Source: Shewanella basaltis
Lineage (GTDB): Bacteria > Pseudomonadota > Gammaproteobacteria > Enterobacterales > Shewanellaceae
NCBI RefSeq assembly: GCF_023283885.1
Contig: NZ_JAKILA010000032.1
Span: forward strand, 1-44,352
Direction of reading: 5' to 3'
DNA: 44,352 nucleotides
The translations under genes were made by a program, and so were the position numbers. How positions within the stretch are numbered: the first letter of the stretch is position 1; each line of letters begins with the position of its first letter. Of this stretch, positions 8,680-17,129 are shown in pieces. The notes under the pieces are model-generated. The model had not been told where the DNA came from. It was given only the letters and a program-made list of their open reading frames with translations, and did not search any database.

Positions 8680-8728
8680 CTATATAAGTAAACTTAAGGT
8701 GATGATGACTTGCAGTGGCTGCTCTGGA

Positions 8729-9265
8729 TTAGCCTTTTTTCGCTGATTTATTAGCCTTGAGTGAAATAACATACCGATTAACGTTACATTCGCCTTCTTG
8801 ATACTGCGAGTGATAGGTCATCCCAAGCTTAATGACAACGTTAATTGAGCCCTGATTAGCGTCAACCACATCGGCATAAACTGTGTCTAAATCCATGTGC
8901 TTTTTGGCATAATCAATACAAGCTTGGTTGGCTTCGGTGGCTAGGCCAATTCCCCAATAATCGGGGTGCAAGCGATAGCCAATATCAACTGCATTAATGC
9001 GCGTCTCATTTTTAAAACCGCAAAAACCAATCACGGTATTGGTGTCTTTAACGACGACCGCCCAGCGGCCAAAACCATACTGTTGATATTCCACCAACCA
9101 AATATTGCGGATGATGTTTTCGGCATCGGTCAACGTGGTGCATACGCCAGCATCGCCGGTATATCGATTCACCTCTTTTGGGGTGTTAAAGTTTAATACC
9201 TCGGGGGCATCGGCAAGGGTAAATTCTCGGATAATGAGCCTTGGTGTTTCGGTAATCACTTTCAT
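8729..9265 (-). CDS. GNAT family N-acetyltransferase (RimJ/RimL-like)
   Basis: An acetyl-CoA-dependent N-acetyltransferase of 178 residues. The N-terminus ETPRLIIREFTLADAPEVL is characteristic of the RimJ/RimL-type Acetyltransf_3 branch. The rest shows the family pattern: GFGRWAVVVKDTNTVIGFCGFK, then IGYRLHPDYWGIGLATEA (acetyl-CoA-binding motif) and VNQGSINVVIKLGM-like text near the end (VDANQGSINVVIKLGM). There are no signals for export. AAGGGAAG lies before the ATG. The substrate cannot be read from the sequence; ribosomal proteins, small molecules and antibiotics are all acetylated by relatives. It is a single gene converging on hcr. Confidence 0.88.
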   Translation of the reverse strand: MKVITETPRLIIREFTLADAPEVLNFNTPKEVNRYTGDAGVCTTLTDAENIIRNIWLVEYQQYGFGRWAVVVKDTNTVIGFCGFKNETRINAVDIGYRLHPDYWGIGLATEANQACIDYAKKHMDLDTVYADVVDANQGSINVVIKLGMTYHSQYQEGECNVNRYVISLKANKSAKKG

Positions 9266-9411
9266 TGGCTTCCCTTATTTTTATGATGCATTGGCCAGTG
9301 TCGACTCTGGCAATGCGCTACCATCTTTGCATTAAAGTCAATTTGCACCAGATTACAAATTAACGATCCTTACGGGGGCGTGCGATGACACACATTACAA
9401 TGGATTTATTT

Positions 9412-9605
9412 AACCTGAACTCGGAATAAGGGTTGAACTTATGCCATTTAAAATCAACACGTTAATCATCTCGCTTTCAAGCTTGTTATTTGTCTTACTA
9501 ACAAGGCGAATTGACCCGTCAATAGTTAGCCTATTGTCAGTCGATTCAACGCAGTTAGCAGGGCAAAGGACTGTTTGAACGGTGTTTATTATCCCGAGCT
9601 CAGAT
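9412..9605 (+). repeat. MITE-like element, family 2, copy A
   Basis: A palindromic element of about 195 bp whose ends are imperfect inverted repeats of AACCTGAGCTCGGGATAA (left end AACCTGAACTCGGAATAA, right end TTATCCCGAGCTCAGATT). The interior (CAAGGCGAATTGACCCGTC, GCAGGGCAAAGGACTGTTTG) recurs at 29329-29524 in reverse orientation and at 44234 to the window end. It has no coding capacity and occupies most of the gap between the GNAT gene and ppiB, directly upstream of the ppiB promoter region. Confidence 0.85.
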
Positions 9606-9655
9606 TATTTAATCAAACAGTGTAATAAACTCAAACGGGGCAGTCACAATAGCGG

Positions 9656-9661
9656 CTATAA
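9656..9661 (+). promoter_or_regulatory. Probable -10 box of ppiB
   Basis: A consensus TATAAT lies 38 bp before the ppiB start, just downstream of the family 2 element. No good -35 is visible 16-18 bp upstream, so the promoter is only partly supported. Confidence 0.35.
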
Positions 9662-9698
9662 TGGCCGTTATTATTGTGTTTAACCTTGTGGGCATTTT

Positions 9699-10208
9699 AT
9701 GATTATTTTTAGCACCAACCTTGGCGACTTTACTGTAGAACTGGACATGGAACGCGCGCCAGTGACCTCAAAAAACTTTTTAAAGTATTGCCAGGATGGC
9801 TTTTATGAAGGCACGATTTTTCATCGGGTGATTAAAGGTTTTATGGTGCAGGGCGGTGGCTTAACCGCCAAAATGAAAGAAAAACCCACCCGTGCCCCCA
9901 TTGCTAATGAAGCCAATAAAGGCCTTAAAAATGTGATTGGCACGTTAGCCATGGCACGAACCGATGCACCGCATTCGGCAACGGGGCAGTTTTTTATTAA
10001 CGTGGCCAATAATGACTTTTTGGATCATACCGCCACTACCAATGCGGGTTGGGGTTATGCAGTGTTTGCAAAAGTGATTGCCGGTATGGAGGTGATCCAA
10101 CAAATTGAGCAGGTTAAAACAACCACGGTTGCCGGCCATGAAGATGTACCGCGAGAGTCAATCGTGGTTGAAAAAGTCACTATTGTCGACGAAAAAACAG
10201 TGGCTTAA
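9699..10208 (+). CDS. ppiB: Peptidyl-prolyl cis-trans isomerase B (cyclophilin)
   Basis: Cytoplasmic cyclophilin of 169 residues that catalyses proline isomerisation during protein folding. It has the signature FHRVIKGFMVQGG containing the catalytic Arg, followed by IANEA, GTLAMARTDAPHSATGQFFIN and the TNAGWGYAVFAKVIAGMEV segment. These match the short bacterial PpiB group, and the length is close to E. coli PpiB (164). No signal peptide is present, which separates it from periplasmic PpiA. It is a single-gene unit ended by the hairpin at 10242-10275. Confidence 0.96.
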   Translation: MIIFSTNLGDFTVELDMERAPVTSKNFLKYCQDGFYEGTIFHRVIKGFMVQGGGLTAKMKEKPTRAPIANEANKGLKNVIGTLAMARTDAPHSATGQFFINVANNDFLDHTATTNAGWGYAVFAKVIAGMEVIQQIEQVKTTTVAGHEDVPRESIVVEKVTIVDEKTVA

Positions 10209-10241
10209 ATGTGCCGTGTTGTTGGCTGATTGAATGGCAAT

Positions 10242-10275
10242 AAAAAAGGTTCGACATCGCTGTCGAACCTTTTTT
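10242..10275 (+). terminator. Bidirectional Rho-independent terminator (ppiB / porin)
   Basis: A perfect 15-bp stem AAAAAAGGTTCGACA with its complement (10242-10256 with 10261-10275) and a TCGC loop. The A and T runs at the two sides let it stop transcription from ppiB and from the convergent porin gene. Confidence 0.9.
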
Positions 10276-10328
10276 AATTTGCAGTTAAACGATAAAACCT
10301 AAGTCATATCAACTCGGTTTGCGGCATA

Positions 10329-11537
10329 TTAAAGAGTGTAACGAATACCAATGGCGACACCGTCGTCTTCAGACAGTTCCATTCTTGCTTGTTGATCTTT
10401 ATCGTTGCTTGTAAAGTCGCTGTAATCACGACGCACTTCTAAATACACTACAGTTTCTGGGTTAAATACGTAATGTAGCCCCATTACCACAAACTGACGC
10501 TTAAATTCGTCTTCTGGATCGGCATTGTAGTTAGGTTGGATAACATAGTCGTTACCCGCATCTAAAATGTTGTATGACACAAAAGTACGGATGTTGTTGT
10601 CAAACATGTACGAGAATAACGACTCTACACCGACCGATTTATCAATTAAACGGCCAATGTTATCTGTGTCGTGGTTTTCGTTTTTGTTGATGTTAGCTGA
10701 GGCATAAAAACCGTTTTGATCAAAGTTACCCCAGGTGGCACTCACACCGTAAATGATATCTTCAGCGGTAGAGGTGTTACCGTTACCAAAGGTCACATCA
10801 AATTCACCACGGTTAACACCCGCAGCTAAAACGAGTTTGTCTGTTGCTTGGTAAGTTATTGAGCCGCCATAAGTGTAGTTGTACTCAACTTTTTGAGCTT
10901 CAGTTGCGCCTGTTGTCCATAAATCTTCACATGCGTCTTGTGTGATATCTTCAAAGTCACATGTATAAAACTCGCTGTTTTTTAGCTGTACTTGCACGGC
11001 AAAACTGATGTCGTTAAAGCTGTTACGGTACTGCACCGTTTTGTCGCCACGACCCACACCGTTTACGGCGCCATCATCTTTGTTGTACGTGTAAACACCA
11101 GCTGTGTTACCGTCCCAAACAAAACCGTAGTTTGTGCCATATACCACGTCATACCAAGCACCCCATTGCTTGCCAATTGTGATACTGCCGTAGGTGTCAT
11201 GTGCAAGACCGGCATAACCTAAACGGTTATAAAAAAACTCATCTTGAATTGACTCAAAGCGGTTGTTGTAAACAATGTCTGTGCTGCCTACAGGGTTAAC
11301 ACCCCATTCTAATTTTGCAAATGCATTCCAGCCATTTTGTAATTGACGAGCAAAACCAAAATTAATGCGTGACGCGCCGTTAACGACTTCAGTTTCACCC
11401 TGAGTGTTAATCACACGTGCGTCGACAAAACCACCAATGCTCACGGCATTGACATCGTCTTTAAAAATTTCGGTGGCTGAAACCGAAGGTGCAATTAACA
11501 CTGTTGAAATCAATGCTGCAACTAACGTCTTGTTCAT
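10329..11537 (-). CDS. Gram-negative general porin
   Basis: An outer-membrane trimeric porin-type beta-barrel of about 402 residues. A signal peptide (MNKTLVAALISTVLIAPSVSA) is followed by SIGGFVDARVI and alternating amphipathic strands such as RINFGFARQLQNGWNAFAKLEWG, GSITIGKQWGAWYDVVYG and YLEVRRDYSDF, ending in the aromatic-type terminal strand GVAIGIRYTL. This is the Porin_4 pattern of gammaproteobacteria. I start at the ATG at 11537, which gives a clean signal peptide with AGAG upstream; in-frame ATGs at 11543 and 11570 are poorer. It is a single gene with a long AT-rich upstream region. The solutes admitted cannot be inferred. Confidence 0.9.
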   Translation of the reverse strand: MNKTLVAALISTVLIAPSVSATEIFKDDVNAVSIGGFVDARVINTQGETEVVNGASRINFGFARQLQNGWNAFAKLEWGVNPVGSTDIVYNNRFESIQDEFFYNRLGYAGLAHDTYGSITIGKQWGAWYDVVYGTNYGFVWDGNTAGVYTYNKDDGAVNGVGRGDKTVQYRNSFNDISFAVQVQLKNSEFYTCDFEDITQDACEDLWTTGATEAQKVEYNYTYGGSITYQATDKLVLAAGVNRGEFDVTFGNGNTSTAEDIIYGVSATWGNFDQNGFYASANINKNENHDTDNIGRLIDKSVGVESLFSYMFDNNIRTFVSYNILDAGNDYVIQPNYNADPEDEFKRQFVVMGLHYVFNPETVVYLEVRRDYSDFTSNDKDQQARMELSEDDGVAIGIRYTL

Positions 11538-11877
11538 TTTCATCTCTTGTCTTGTTGTTTGAGTAAGCACAGTCTAGTCCATTAATACTTCTTCTCCATT
11601 GAGGAGGCGCAGAGTAGCAAATCCTGTTTAGACTCCAAAGTGAAATATGCTCAAAAATAGCGATATAGCACATAAATTTCACGGTTTAGTAAATTAGTAA
11701 AATTAAGTGTTAACAGTAGGTTAACTTGTTTGCTTGGTTGTTAACGTGTGGTTATATATGCATTGATGGTGCATTTTTATTTAGTTGTGATTTTTGTGCG
11801 TTTATTTGATGTGGATCGCTACATTATTTTGTCAATGACATACGCTTAATTAAGTGAAGGTGATTAAGGAGGTTGTT
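11538..11877. other. Divergent intergenic region, porin / metallo-hydrolase
   Basis: This 340-bp AT-rich region holds the promoters of the divergent porin and beta-CASP genes. ATGTGGATCGCTACAT near 11810-11825 is a loose palindrome that might be a regulator site, but it is a poor match to CRP or any other known box. No further gene was seen. Confidence 0.4.
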
Positions 11878-13341
11878 ATGCACATGACATTGCAGTTTTT
11901 GGGGGCGACTGAAGAAGTCACTGGCTCATGCCACTTACTGACGGTAGGTGGGCAGCCAGTATTACTTGATTGTGGGTTAATTCAAGGAGGTAAAGCTGAC
12001 GAACTGCGTAATTATGACCCTTTTCCATTTGACCCTGCTCAAGTCCATGCTGTGGTATTAAGCCATGCGCATATTGACCATTCAGGACGCTTGCCCTATT
12101 TGGTTAAACAAGGGTTTACTGGGCCAATTTATACCCAGCGCGCCACGGCACAGTTGTGCAATATTATGCTGCGTGATGCGGCAATGCTGCAAGAGCGCGA
12201 CACTGAAAGAAAAAATAAAAAGCGTGTTAAAAACGATTTAGAAGCACTCGAGCCACTTTTTACTGAAGACGATGTCGAGCAGGTATTGGCTCAGTTTGTG
12301 GTGGTCGATTATGGCCAGCGAGTCCAAGTGGCTGACGCTATTGAAGTGCGTTTGTCGGATGCGGGGCATATTCTCGGGTCGGCAATAGTTGAGTTGTGGC
12401 TTGGGCAGAAGCCTGAACAGAAAAAACTGGTTTTTAGCGGTGACTTAGGCCGTGCAGGCATGCCGATTTTAGATGACCCTACCTTTATCGAAAAGGCTGA
12501 TCTTGTCCTGATGGAAAGCACCTACGGTAATCGTTTACACCGCAGCTGGCATGAAACCTTAGTTGAGCTTAAATCGATATTTAAAGCCACTATTAATCAA
12601 AGCCGCGGCAATATTTTAATTCCCGCTTTTTCGGTGGGTCGTGCACAAGAATTACTGTATTTGTTCCATTTATATGCCAAAGAATGGGATTTATCGCGTT
12701 GGCGTATTTGTTTAGACAGTCCAATGGCCATTAAAGCCACACAAGTCTACGTGAACAATTACCCCATATTGGACGATGACTTTAAGCGCTTTACTCGGAT
12801 GTCGCCCGGCAATCATCCGTTATTGTCTTGCGCTGAGTTTGTAAGCAGTACAGAGGAGTCGATAGCACTAAATGACATTCACGAAGGATTAATTGTGATT
12901 GCGGGCAGCGGCATGTGTAATGGCGGCCGTATTCGTAACCATTTTGTGCATAATTTATGGCGTAAAGAGGCCAATATTATCATTTGTGGTTTTCAGGCGT
13001 TAGGCACACCGGGGCGCTTATTGGTGGATGGCGCTGAAGAGCTGACCATTCATGGCCAAAGTGTCAAAGTGGCTGCGCGTATTCACACCGTTGGGGGCTT
13101 GTCAGCCCATGCTGATCAGGCTGAGCTGTTGCGTTGGTATCATCACTTTGAAGACTCACCTGCCATTATATTGGTACATGGTGAGCCCGAGGCGCAAAAA
13201 GTGTTAATGGAAGCGCTTAATCAAGATGAGGCAACGCAACCCAAAAGTAGTGCCATTGCTCAGTGGGGCGACTGCTTAGATTTAACTGCATTGCCGGAGT
13301 TTGTGTGGCTTAATGCCGCCAGTGACACACCAGATGCCTAA
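11878..13341 (+). CDS. Beta-CASP metallo-beta-lactamase-fold hydrolase (RNA-processing type)
   Basis: A cytoplasmic metallo-hydrolase of 487 residues resembling the YSH1/CPSF73 exonuclease group (COG1236). The metallo-beta-lactamase motif HAHIDHSGRLP lies near residue 60, DAGHILGSA near 160, and SGDLGR near 190. The beta-CASP insertion follows (PAFSVGRAQELLY, DSPMAIKATQVY), then GSGMCNGGRIRNH and the C-terminal HTVGGLSAHADQAELL and LVHGEPEA. RNA is the likely substrate from the family, but this is not shown by the sequence. The start at 11878 is taken because AGGAGG lies 5 bp before it; the in-frame GTG at 11854 would put that ribosome site inside the gene. It appears monocistronic. Confidence 0.9.
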   Translation: MHMTLQFLGATEEVTGSCHLLTVGGQPVLLDCGLIQGGKADELRNYDPFPFDPAQVHAVVLSHAHIDHSGRLPYLVKQGFTGPIYTQRATAQLCNIMLRDAAMLQERDTERKNKKRVKNDLEALEPLFTEDDVEQVLAQFVVVDYGQRVQVADAIEVRLSDAGHILGSAIVELWLGQKPEQKKLVFSGDLGRAGMPILDDPTFIEKADLVLMESTYGNRLHRSWHETLVELKSIFKATINQSRGNILIPAFSVGRAQELLYLFHLYAKEWDLSRWRICLDSPMAIKATQVYVNNYPILDDDFKRFTRMSPGNHPLLSCAEFVSSTEESIALNDIHEGLIVIAGSGMCNGGRIRNHFVHNLWRKEANIIICGFQALGTPGRLLVDGAEELTIHGQSVKVAARIHTVGGLSAHADQAELLRWYHHFEDSPAIILVHGEPEAQKVLMEALNQDEATQPKSSAIAQWGDCLDLTALPEFVWLNAASDTPDA

Positions 13342-13362
13342 CGGGGCGACTGCCATTGCGGG

Positions 13363-13698
13363 TTAAGCATCAATTTCATTTTGCAGTTTTTCAATGTCGT
13401 CTAAAATGCGCATAAATTTTTGGCCAAACTCTGTTACCTCATACTCTACCCGTGGCGGTATTTCGGGATAATTGATCTTATTTAAAACCCCAAACTCGAG
13501 GTTTTTCTTTAAACATTGATTGAGCACCTTGGTGCTGAGCCCGTCAACCGATTTAACCATCTCACCGGGGCGATTAATGTTATTAGCGAGCAGCTGATAC
13601 ACGGTTAACGACCATTTGCAGCCGTAAATGGTTTCGACCATACGGGCTGACTTTTCGGGTGCGGTTTTGCGCGGAAATATTTTTTCGTTTGTATTCAT
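13363..13698 (-). CDS. HxlR family transcriptional regulator
   Basis: A winged-helix DNA-binding protein of 111 residues. The sequence ETIYGCKWSLTVYQLLANN, then RPGEMVKSVDGLSTKVLNQCLKKNLEFGVL and YPEIPPRVEYEVTEFGQKF, is the standard HxlR/MarR-like fold, including the wing before the family's typical YxLT-type turn. Cys27 in GCKW sits where several HxlR proteins have a redox- or electrophile-sensing Cys. It is divergent from the SDR gene at 13804 with 105 bp between them, so it most likely represses that gene and itself; three or four phased half-sites are present in the gap. Confidence 0.92.
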   Translation of the reverse strand: MNTNEKIFPRKTAPEKSARMVETIYGCKWSLTVYQLLANNINRPGEMVKSVDGLSTKVLNQCLKKNLEFGVLNKINYPEIPPRVEYEVTEFGQKFMRILDDIEKLQNEIDA

Positions 13699-13704
13699 TA
13701 ATAT

Positions 13705-13740
13705 GTACCTAAAAGTACCTATGGGACTAAATTGTACTTA
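13705..13740. promoter_or_regulatory. Candidate HxlR operator with phased GTAC repeats
   Basis: GTACCT at 13705 and again at 13715, GGACT at 13724 and GTACTTA at 13734 are spaced about one helical turn apart, starting 6 bp before the HxlR start codon. The arrangement suggests cooperative dimer binding in the divergent promoter region. Assignment to this regulator rests on position only. Confidence 0.5.
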
Positions 13741-13803
13741 CTATTCAACTGGATAGTTTATCAATAAGCTTATCACACTTATTCGTAACTTAGGTGTGAA
13801 CAA

Positions 13804-14571
13804 ATGACAACATTAACCCAAAAAACGGCATTCATTATTGGTGGCAGCAGTGGTATTGGTTTTGAAACGGCTAAGCAATTAGTCACTCAAGGTGTTGTGA
13901 CCATTATTGTGGGTAACAATGCGCAAAAGCTCGACGCTGCGGTTGCGCAGTTATCAACACTGGGCGAGGCTAGTGGCGTTCAAGCCAATTTATATGACGC
14001 AAATGATCTTAACCGCCTGCTCAGTATGATCGATGCAATGGATTGTAGTATTGATTATTTAGTTAATGCAGCAGGCTATTTCAACCCTAAGCCATTTTTA
14101 GCGCATCAGCTTAGTGATTACGACATCTACATGGAGCTGAACAAAGCGATGTTTGTGATTTCGCAAGCGGTTGCCAGAAACATGATTAAGCATGGCGGTG
14201 GCAGCATTGTTAATATTGGTTCTATGTGGGCTAAGCAAGCCATTAAAGCGACGCCATCGAGTGCTTATTCTATGGCAAAAGCGGGGTTACATGCACTGAC
14301 TCAGCATATGGCGATGGAATTAGCAGAGCATAATATCCGTGTTAATGCCGTGTCGCCAGCGGTAGTGCACACGCCTATTTATGAAGCCTTTATTGAGCCT
14401 AATGACGTTGAAAGCGCATTAGCAGGTTTTAATGGATTTCACCCTATCGGCCGCATTGGTACAACTGTTGATGTTGCCAATAGCGTAACGTTTTTATTGT
14501 CTTCACAGGCGGCCTGGGTGACAGGCGCAATTTGGGATGTTGATGGCGGCGTAATGGCTGGCCGTAATTAA
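13804..14571 (+). CDS. SDR family NAD(P)-dependent oxidoreductase
   Basis: A short-chain dehydrogenase/reductase of 255 residues with a Rossmann fold. The cofactor motif GGSSGIGFETA is at residues 13-23, followed by NAAGYF (NAAG variant), the catalytic Ser in IVNIGSMW, YSMAKAG (Tyr and Lys of YxxxK), and the C-terminal WVTGAIWDVDGG. The residue after the second strand (GNNAQKL) does not clearly favour NAD or NADP. It is divergent from an HxlR regulator, an arrangement common for genes that detoxify reactive carbonyls or quinones; the substrate is unknown. The start codon follows TGTGAACAA without a strong ribosome site. Confidence 0.93.
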   Translation: MTTLTQKTAFIIGGSSGIGFETAKQLVTQGVVTIIVGNNAQKLDAAVAQLSTLGEASGVQANLYDANDLNRLLSMIDAMDCSIDYLVNAAGYFNPKPFLAHQLSDYDIYMELNKAMFVISQAVARNMIKHGGGSIVNIGSMWAKQAIKATPSSAYSMAKAGLHALTQHMAMELAEHNIRVNAVSPAVVHTPIYEAFIEPNDVESALAGFNGFHPIGRIGTTVDVANSVTFLLSSQAAWVTGAIWDVDGGVMAGRN

Positions 14572-14630
14572 CCTAAACCCTTAATCGGCTTAAAATTGTC
14601 GATTGATAAGATCATTCTTGTTATTACTGT

Positions 14631-14662
14631 AAGCCCTTAAATGATTGATGATTTAAGGGCTT
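14631..14662 (+). terminator. Rho-independent terminator after the SDR gene
   Basis: A 12-bp perfect stem AAGCCCTTAAAT with its complement (14631-14642 with 14651-14662), an 8-nt loop, and a downstream GTGTCTTTTTATT tract. Confidence 0.8.
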
Positions 14663-14763
14663 GTGTCTTTTTATTCTGATTTAAATCTATTTACTCTTTT
14701 GTTCTGGCTTGGCTGCACGTTAAGCTATGCATAATTCTGTAGCGTGAAATGTGCGAGTAGCAA

Positions 14764-15288
14764 ATGAAGTTAGTTAAAATAGATAAAAGCCAATACCGTT
14801 CGGTGAACAATCAAGTGCAAATCGGTTTAGTGGTCATACTGGCCATATTGTCGTTGGTGTTTGGTCAGTTAATGATTTATTTTTTTGGAGTTAAGCCGTT
14901 ACCTGGTGCAGAGTCTACCGGGAATTTTCATCTTAATTTTACTGGGGTTATTTTGGCGTTAATGGTGTGCAGCCTGCTGGTGCGTAACTTGCGTGAAAAA
15001 CCCAAGTTTTATGAAGTCTATTACGTGTGGCAACTTAAACAGCTGCAAAACAAAATTTTTCGTAAACTCAAAGCATTGCAACAAGCGGCCAAAGACAACA
15101 ACCGTGATGCCTTAGTGATATTGAGCTTTTATTATCAAAGTTTGGCATTGGTTTACGAGTTAGACAACAATACCTTAACCATGTCTAACGTCAATAATGA
15201 GCTGGATAAACTGCAACAAGCTATTGATGCTGCGGGTTTTACGATTAACACCGACGAGTTCACTCAAGAGATGCTACAAGCTTTTTAA
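14764..15288 (+). CDS. DUF3087 inner-membrane protein
   Basis: A 174-residue protein with two hydrophobic segments (about residues 21-43, VQIGLVVILAILSLVFGQLM, and 58-75, LNFTGVILALMVCSLLV), followed by a basic and helical cytoplasmic part (WQLKQLQNKIFRKLKALQQAA, MSNVNNELDKLQQAID). This matches the DUF3087 family known from Shewanella and Vibrio; no function is assigned. It ends 32 bp before the LLM oxidoreductase gene and is probably cotranscribed with it. The family name is from recall of its typical sequence and is fairly secure. Confidence 0.82.
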   Translation: MKLVKIDKSQYRSVNNQVQIGLVVILAILSLVFGQLMIYFFGVKPLPGAESTGNFHLNFTGVILALMVCSLLVRNLREKPKFYEVYYVWQLKQLQNKIFRKLKALQQAAKDNNRDALVILSFYYQSLALVYELDNNTLTMSNVNNELDKLQQAIDAAGFTINTDEFTQEMLQAF

Positions 15289-15320
15289 GCTGGTTTTTAT
15301 TCCTCAAATAAGGAGCCATG

Positions 15321-16595
15321 ATGTCAATATTGGCAGATATTCCTTTTTCGTTACTTGAGCTAGCGCCCATGCGCGAAGACGCGACAGTGTCATCAACTTT
15401 GCAAGGTAGTCTAGCTTATGCTCAGCATGCAGAAAGTTTGGGGTTTAATCGGTTTTGGTTAGCTGAACATCACAATATGCCGGGTATTATTTGCTCGGCC
15501 ACATCCATTTTAATTGGGTTTATACCCAATCAACCTGAAGATCCGTGTTTCAGAGCTTCACCGTGTTTTCAATACTAGGCGCGTTAATGCGGTAATGTAT
15601 GTACCTTATAAATTAACGCAACAACGTAGTGGAAACACGGTGAAACTCCCAAAGGGCAAGTTTTACACGCGTTTATGCTGCGTTATTGATTTAGGAAAGG
15701 GAATAACCATTACCCACAATCAATGCCTTGCCTAAACGCGTGTAAATTCTTGCTGAAATCGAGAATCTTCAGGTTGTTTGGGTATATTGCAGGTGGCACT
15801 AAGCGCATTAGAGTGGGAGCGGGTGGCATTATGCTGCCTAATCATGCGCCGCTTGTAGTGGCAGAGCAATTTGGCACCTTAGCCAGTTTGTATCCAGACC
15901 GAATTGATTTAGGCTTGGGCCGTGCGCCAGGCAGCGATCCGGTAACCAGCTTAGCGCTTAATCGCGATACCCAGCGGGCAGAGCATTTTCCCGATGAGGT
16001 CAGTGAGCTGCAATCATTACTCGGACCACGCGAGGCGCGCCAAATTGGGCAAGCTAAAGCGGTACGAGCGATCCCGGGCGAGCATACCAATGTACCAATT
16101 TGGTTACTCGGCTCAAGCTTGTTTAGTGCGCAACTCGCGGCCAAACGTGGTTTGCCGTATGTGTTTGCGGGCCATTTTGCGCCACGATTTTTATCAGAGG
16201 CCATTGCGTTATATCGCCGTGAATTTACCCCGTCGGCAGTTCTTGCCACACCTTATGTGATGGTTGGGCTACCGTTAGTGGCAGCGCCTACCGATGCTGA
16301 AGCGCAATACCTTAGCACCACATCAAAACAACGCATTTTAGCGCTTATTCGTGGCCAAGAAATGTGGCTAAAACCGCCTATCGATAGCATGGATGGGTTG
16401 TGGAGCGAGCAAGAGAAAAACTATGTTGATAGCTTTTTAAGCTTATCTATTTGCGGTGGCCCATCGACCATTAAGCATCGTTTAGCGGTGTTTGTTGAAC
16501 AGCTTGGCGTGGATGAGGTGATGTTCACTAACGATTTATACAGCCATGAACATCGTTTACGCGCGTTAGATATTGTAATGAACATAAAATCGTAG
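15321..16595 (+). pseudogene. LLM-class flavin-dependent oxidoreductase, interrupted by MITE
   Basis: The gene encoded a luciferase-like F420/FMN-type monooxygenase of the bacterial luciferase-like family. The 5' part reads MSILADIPFSLLELAPMRED... NRFWLAEHHNMPGI...ILIG; the 3' part continues IAGGTKRIRVGAGGIMLPNHAP, then FGTLASLYPDRIDLGLGRAPG, and ends normally. Removing the 262-bp element plus one 2-bp TA copy (264 bp) restores one frame of about 336 residues, the normal family length. Inside the element the frame meets a stop at about 15576-15578, leaving about 86 residues. AAGGAG lies 5 bp before the ATG at 15321. A downstream start might express the C-terminal part, but it lacks the first strands of the barrel and is unlikely to be active. 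Confidence 0.93.
15523..15784 (+). mobile_element. MITE-like element, family 1, copy 1
   Basis: A non-coding 262-bp element with terminal inverted repeats TACCCAATCAACCTGAAGAT (left) and ATCTTCAGGTTGTTTGGGTA (right), and a TA flanking each end as a probable target duplication. Inside are two further inverted repeats: TTCACCGTGTTT (15557-15568) with 15633-15644, and TTTACACGCGTTTA (15662-15675) with 15733-15746. It carries no transposase, so movement would need a transposase elsewhere. A second copy is at 20302-20579. Confidence 0.92.
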
Positions 16596-16604
16596 GTATT
16601 CAAC

Positions 16605-16640
16605 AACAAAAAACCAAGACTCGCGTCTTGGTTTTTTGTT
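16605..16640 (+). terminator. Bidirectional terminator (LLM remnant / ohr)
   Basis: A perfect 16-bp stem AACAAAAAACCAAGAC with its complement (16605-16620 with 16625-16640), loop TCGC, with A and T runs on the two sides. It separates the convergent LLM pseudogene and ohr. Confidence 0.9.
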
Positions 16641-16673
16641 GGTTAAACACGCCTAACGGCGCGATCTTTTGCG

Positions 16674-17096
16674 TTAAATCGCTTGGCCATTAACGGTTAA
16701 TTTTACATCAATGTTGCCACGTACTGCGTTTGAATATGGGCAAACTTGGTGTGCGGTTTTAACCAGCTTTTCTGCTGCTTCCTGGTCTAAATCAAGTTCA
16801 ACCGCAAGGGCGACTGTTAGGGCAAATCCGCCATTATCATTAGGGCCAATGCCTACCGTTGCTGTGGTTGGGGCCGCTTTGATGGCCACTTTGGTTTCGC
16901 GTGCTACGTGTAAAATTGCGTTTGAGAAACACGCTGCATAACCTGCGGCAAATAATTGTTCAGGGTTAGTAAACTCGCCGCTACCCCCCATTTCTTTTGG
17001 GTAACTTAATTGTAAGTCGACTTTTTTGTCGTCGGTAGAAACTTGACCGTTACGGCCGGCTAATGCGGTTGCTGAAGTGGTGTATAACGTTGACAT
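16674..17096 (-). CDS. ohr: Organic hydroperoxide resistance protein (OsmC/Ohr family)
   Basis: A cytoplasmic thiol peroxidase of 140 residues that reduces organic hydroperoxides, normally re-reduced through lipoamide. The two catalytic cysteines appear in AACFSNAI (near residue 59) and VCPYSNAVRG (near residue 122); the catalytic Arg is expected before strand two and GRNGQVST matches that region. The pattern of two Cys with FSNA and PYSNA separates Ohr from OsmC proper. The length is typical. Two copies of an OhrR-type sequence lie directly upstream, so induction by peroxide through OhrR is expected, although no MarR/OhrR gene is adjacent. Confidence 0.95.
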   Translation of the reverse strand: MSTLYTTSATALAGRNGQVSTDDKKVDLQLSYPKEMGGSGEFTNPEQLFAAGYAACFSNAILHVARETKVAIKAAPTTATVGIGPNDNGGFALTVALAVELDLDQEAAEKLVKTAHQVCPYSNAVRGNIDVKLTVNGQAI

Positions 17097-17129
17097 AATA
17101 AACCTCGTAAATAAGTTAGTTAATTTAAG

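Noticed and set aside
11810..11825. Possible CRP site upstream of the metallo-hydrolase gene (ATGTGGATCGCTACAT)
   Set aside because: Several key positions differ from TGTGA-N6-TCACA, so it is not called as CRP.
15514..15735. A reading frame inside the family 1 element, possibly a tiny transposase
   Set aside because: It is short, spans the terminal repeat, and is not conserved in the second copy; the element is non-coding.
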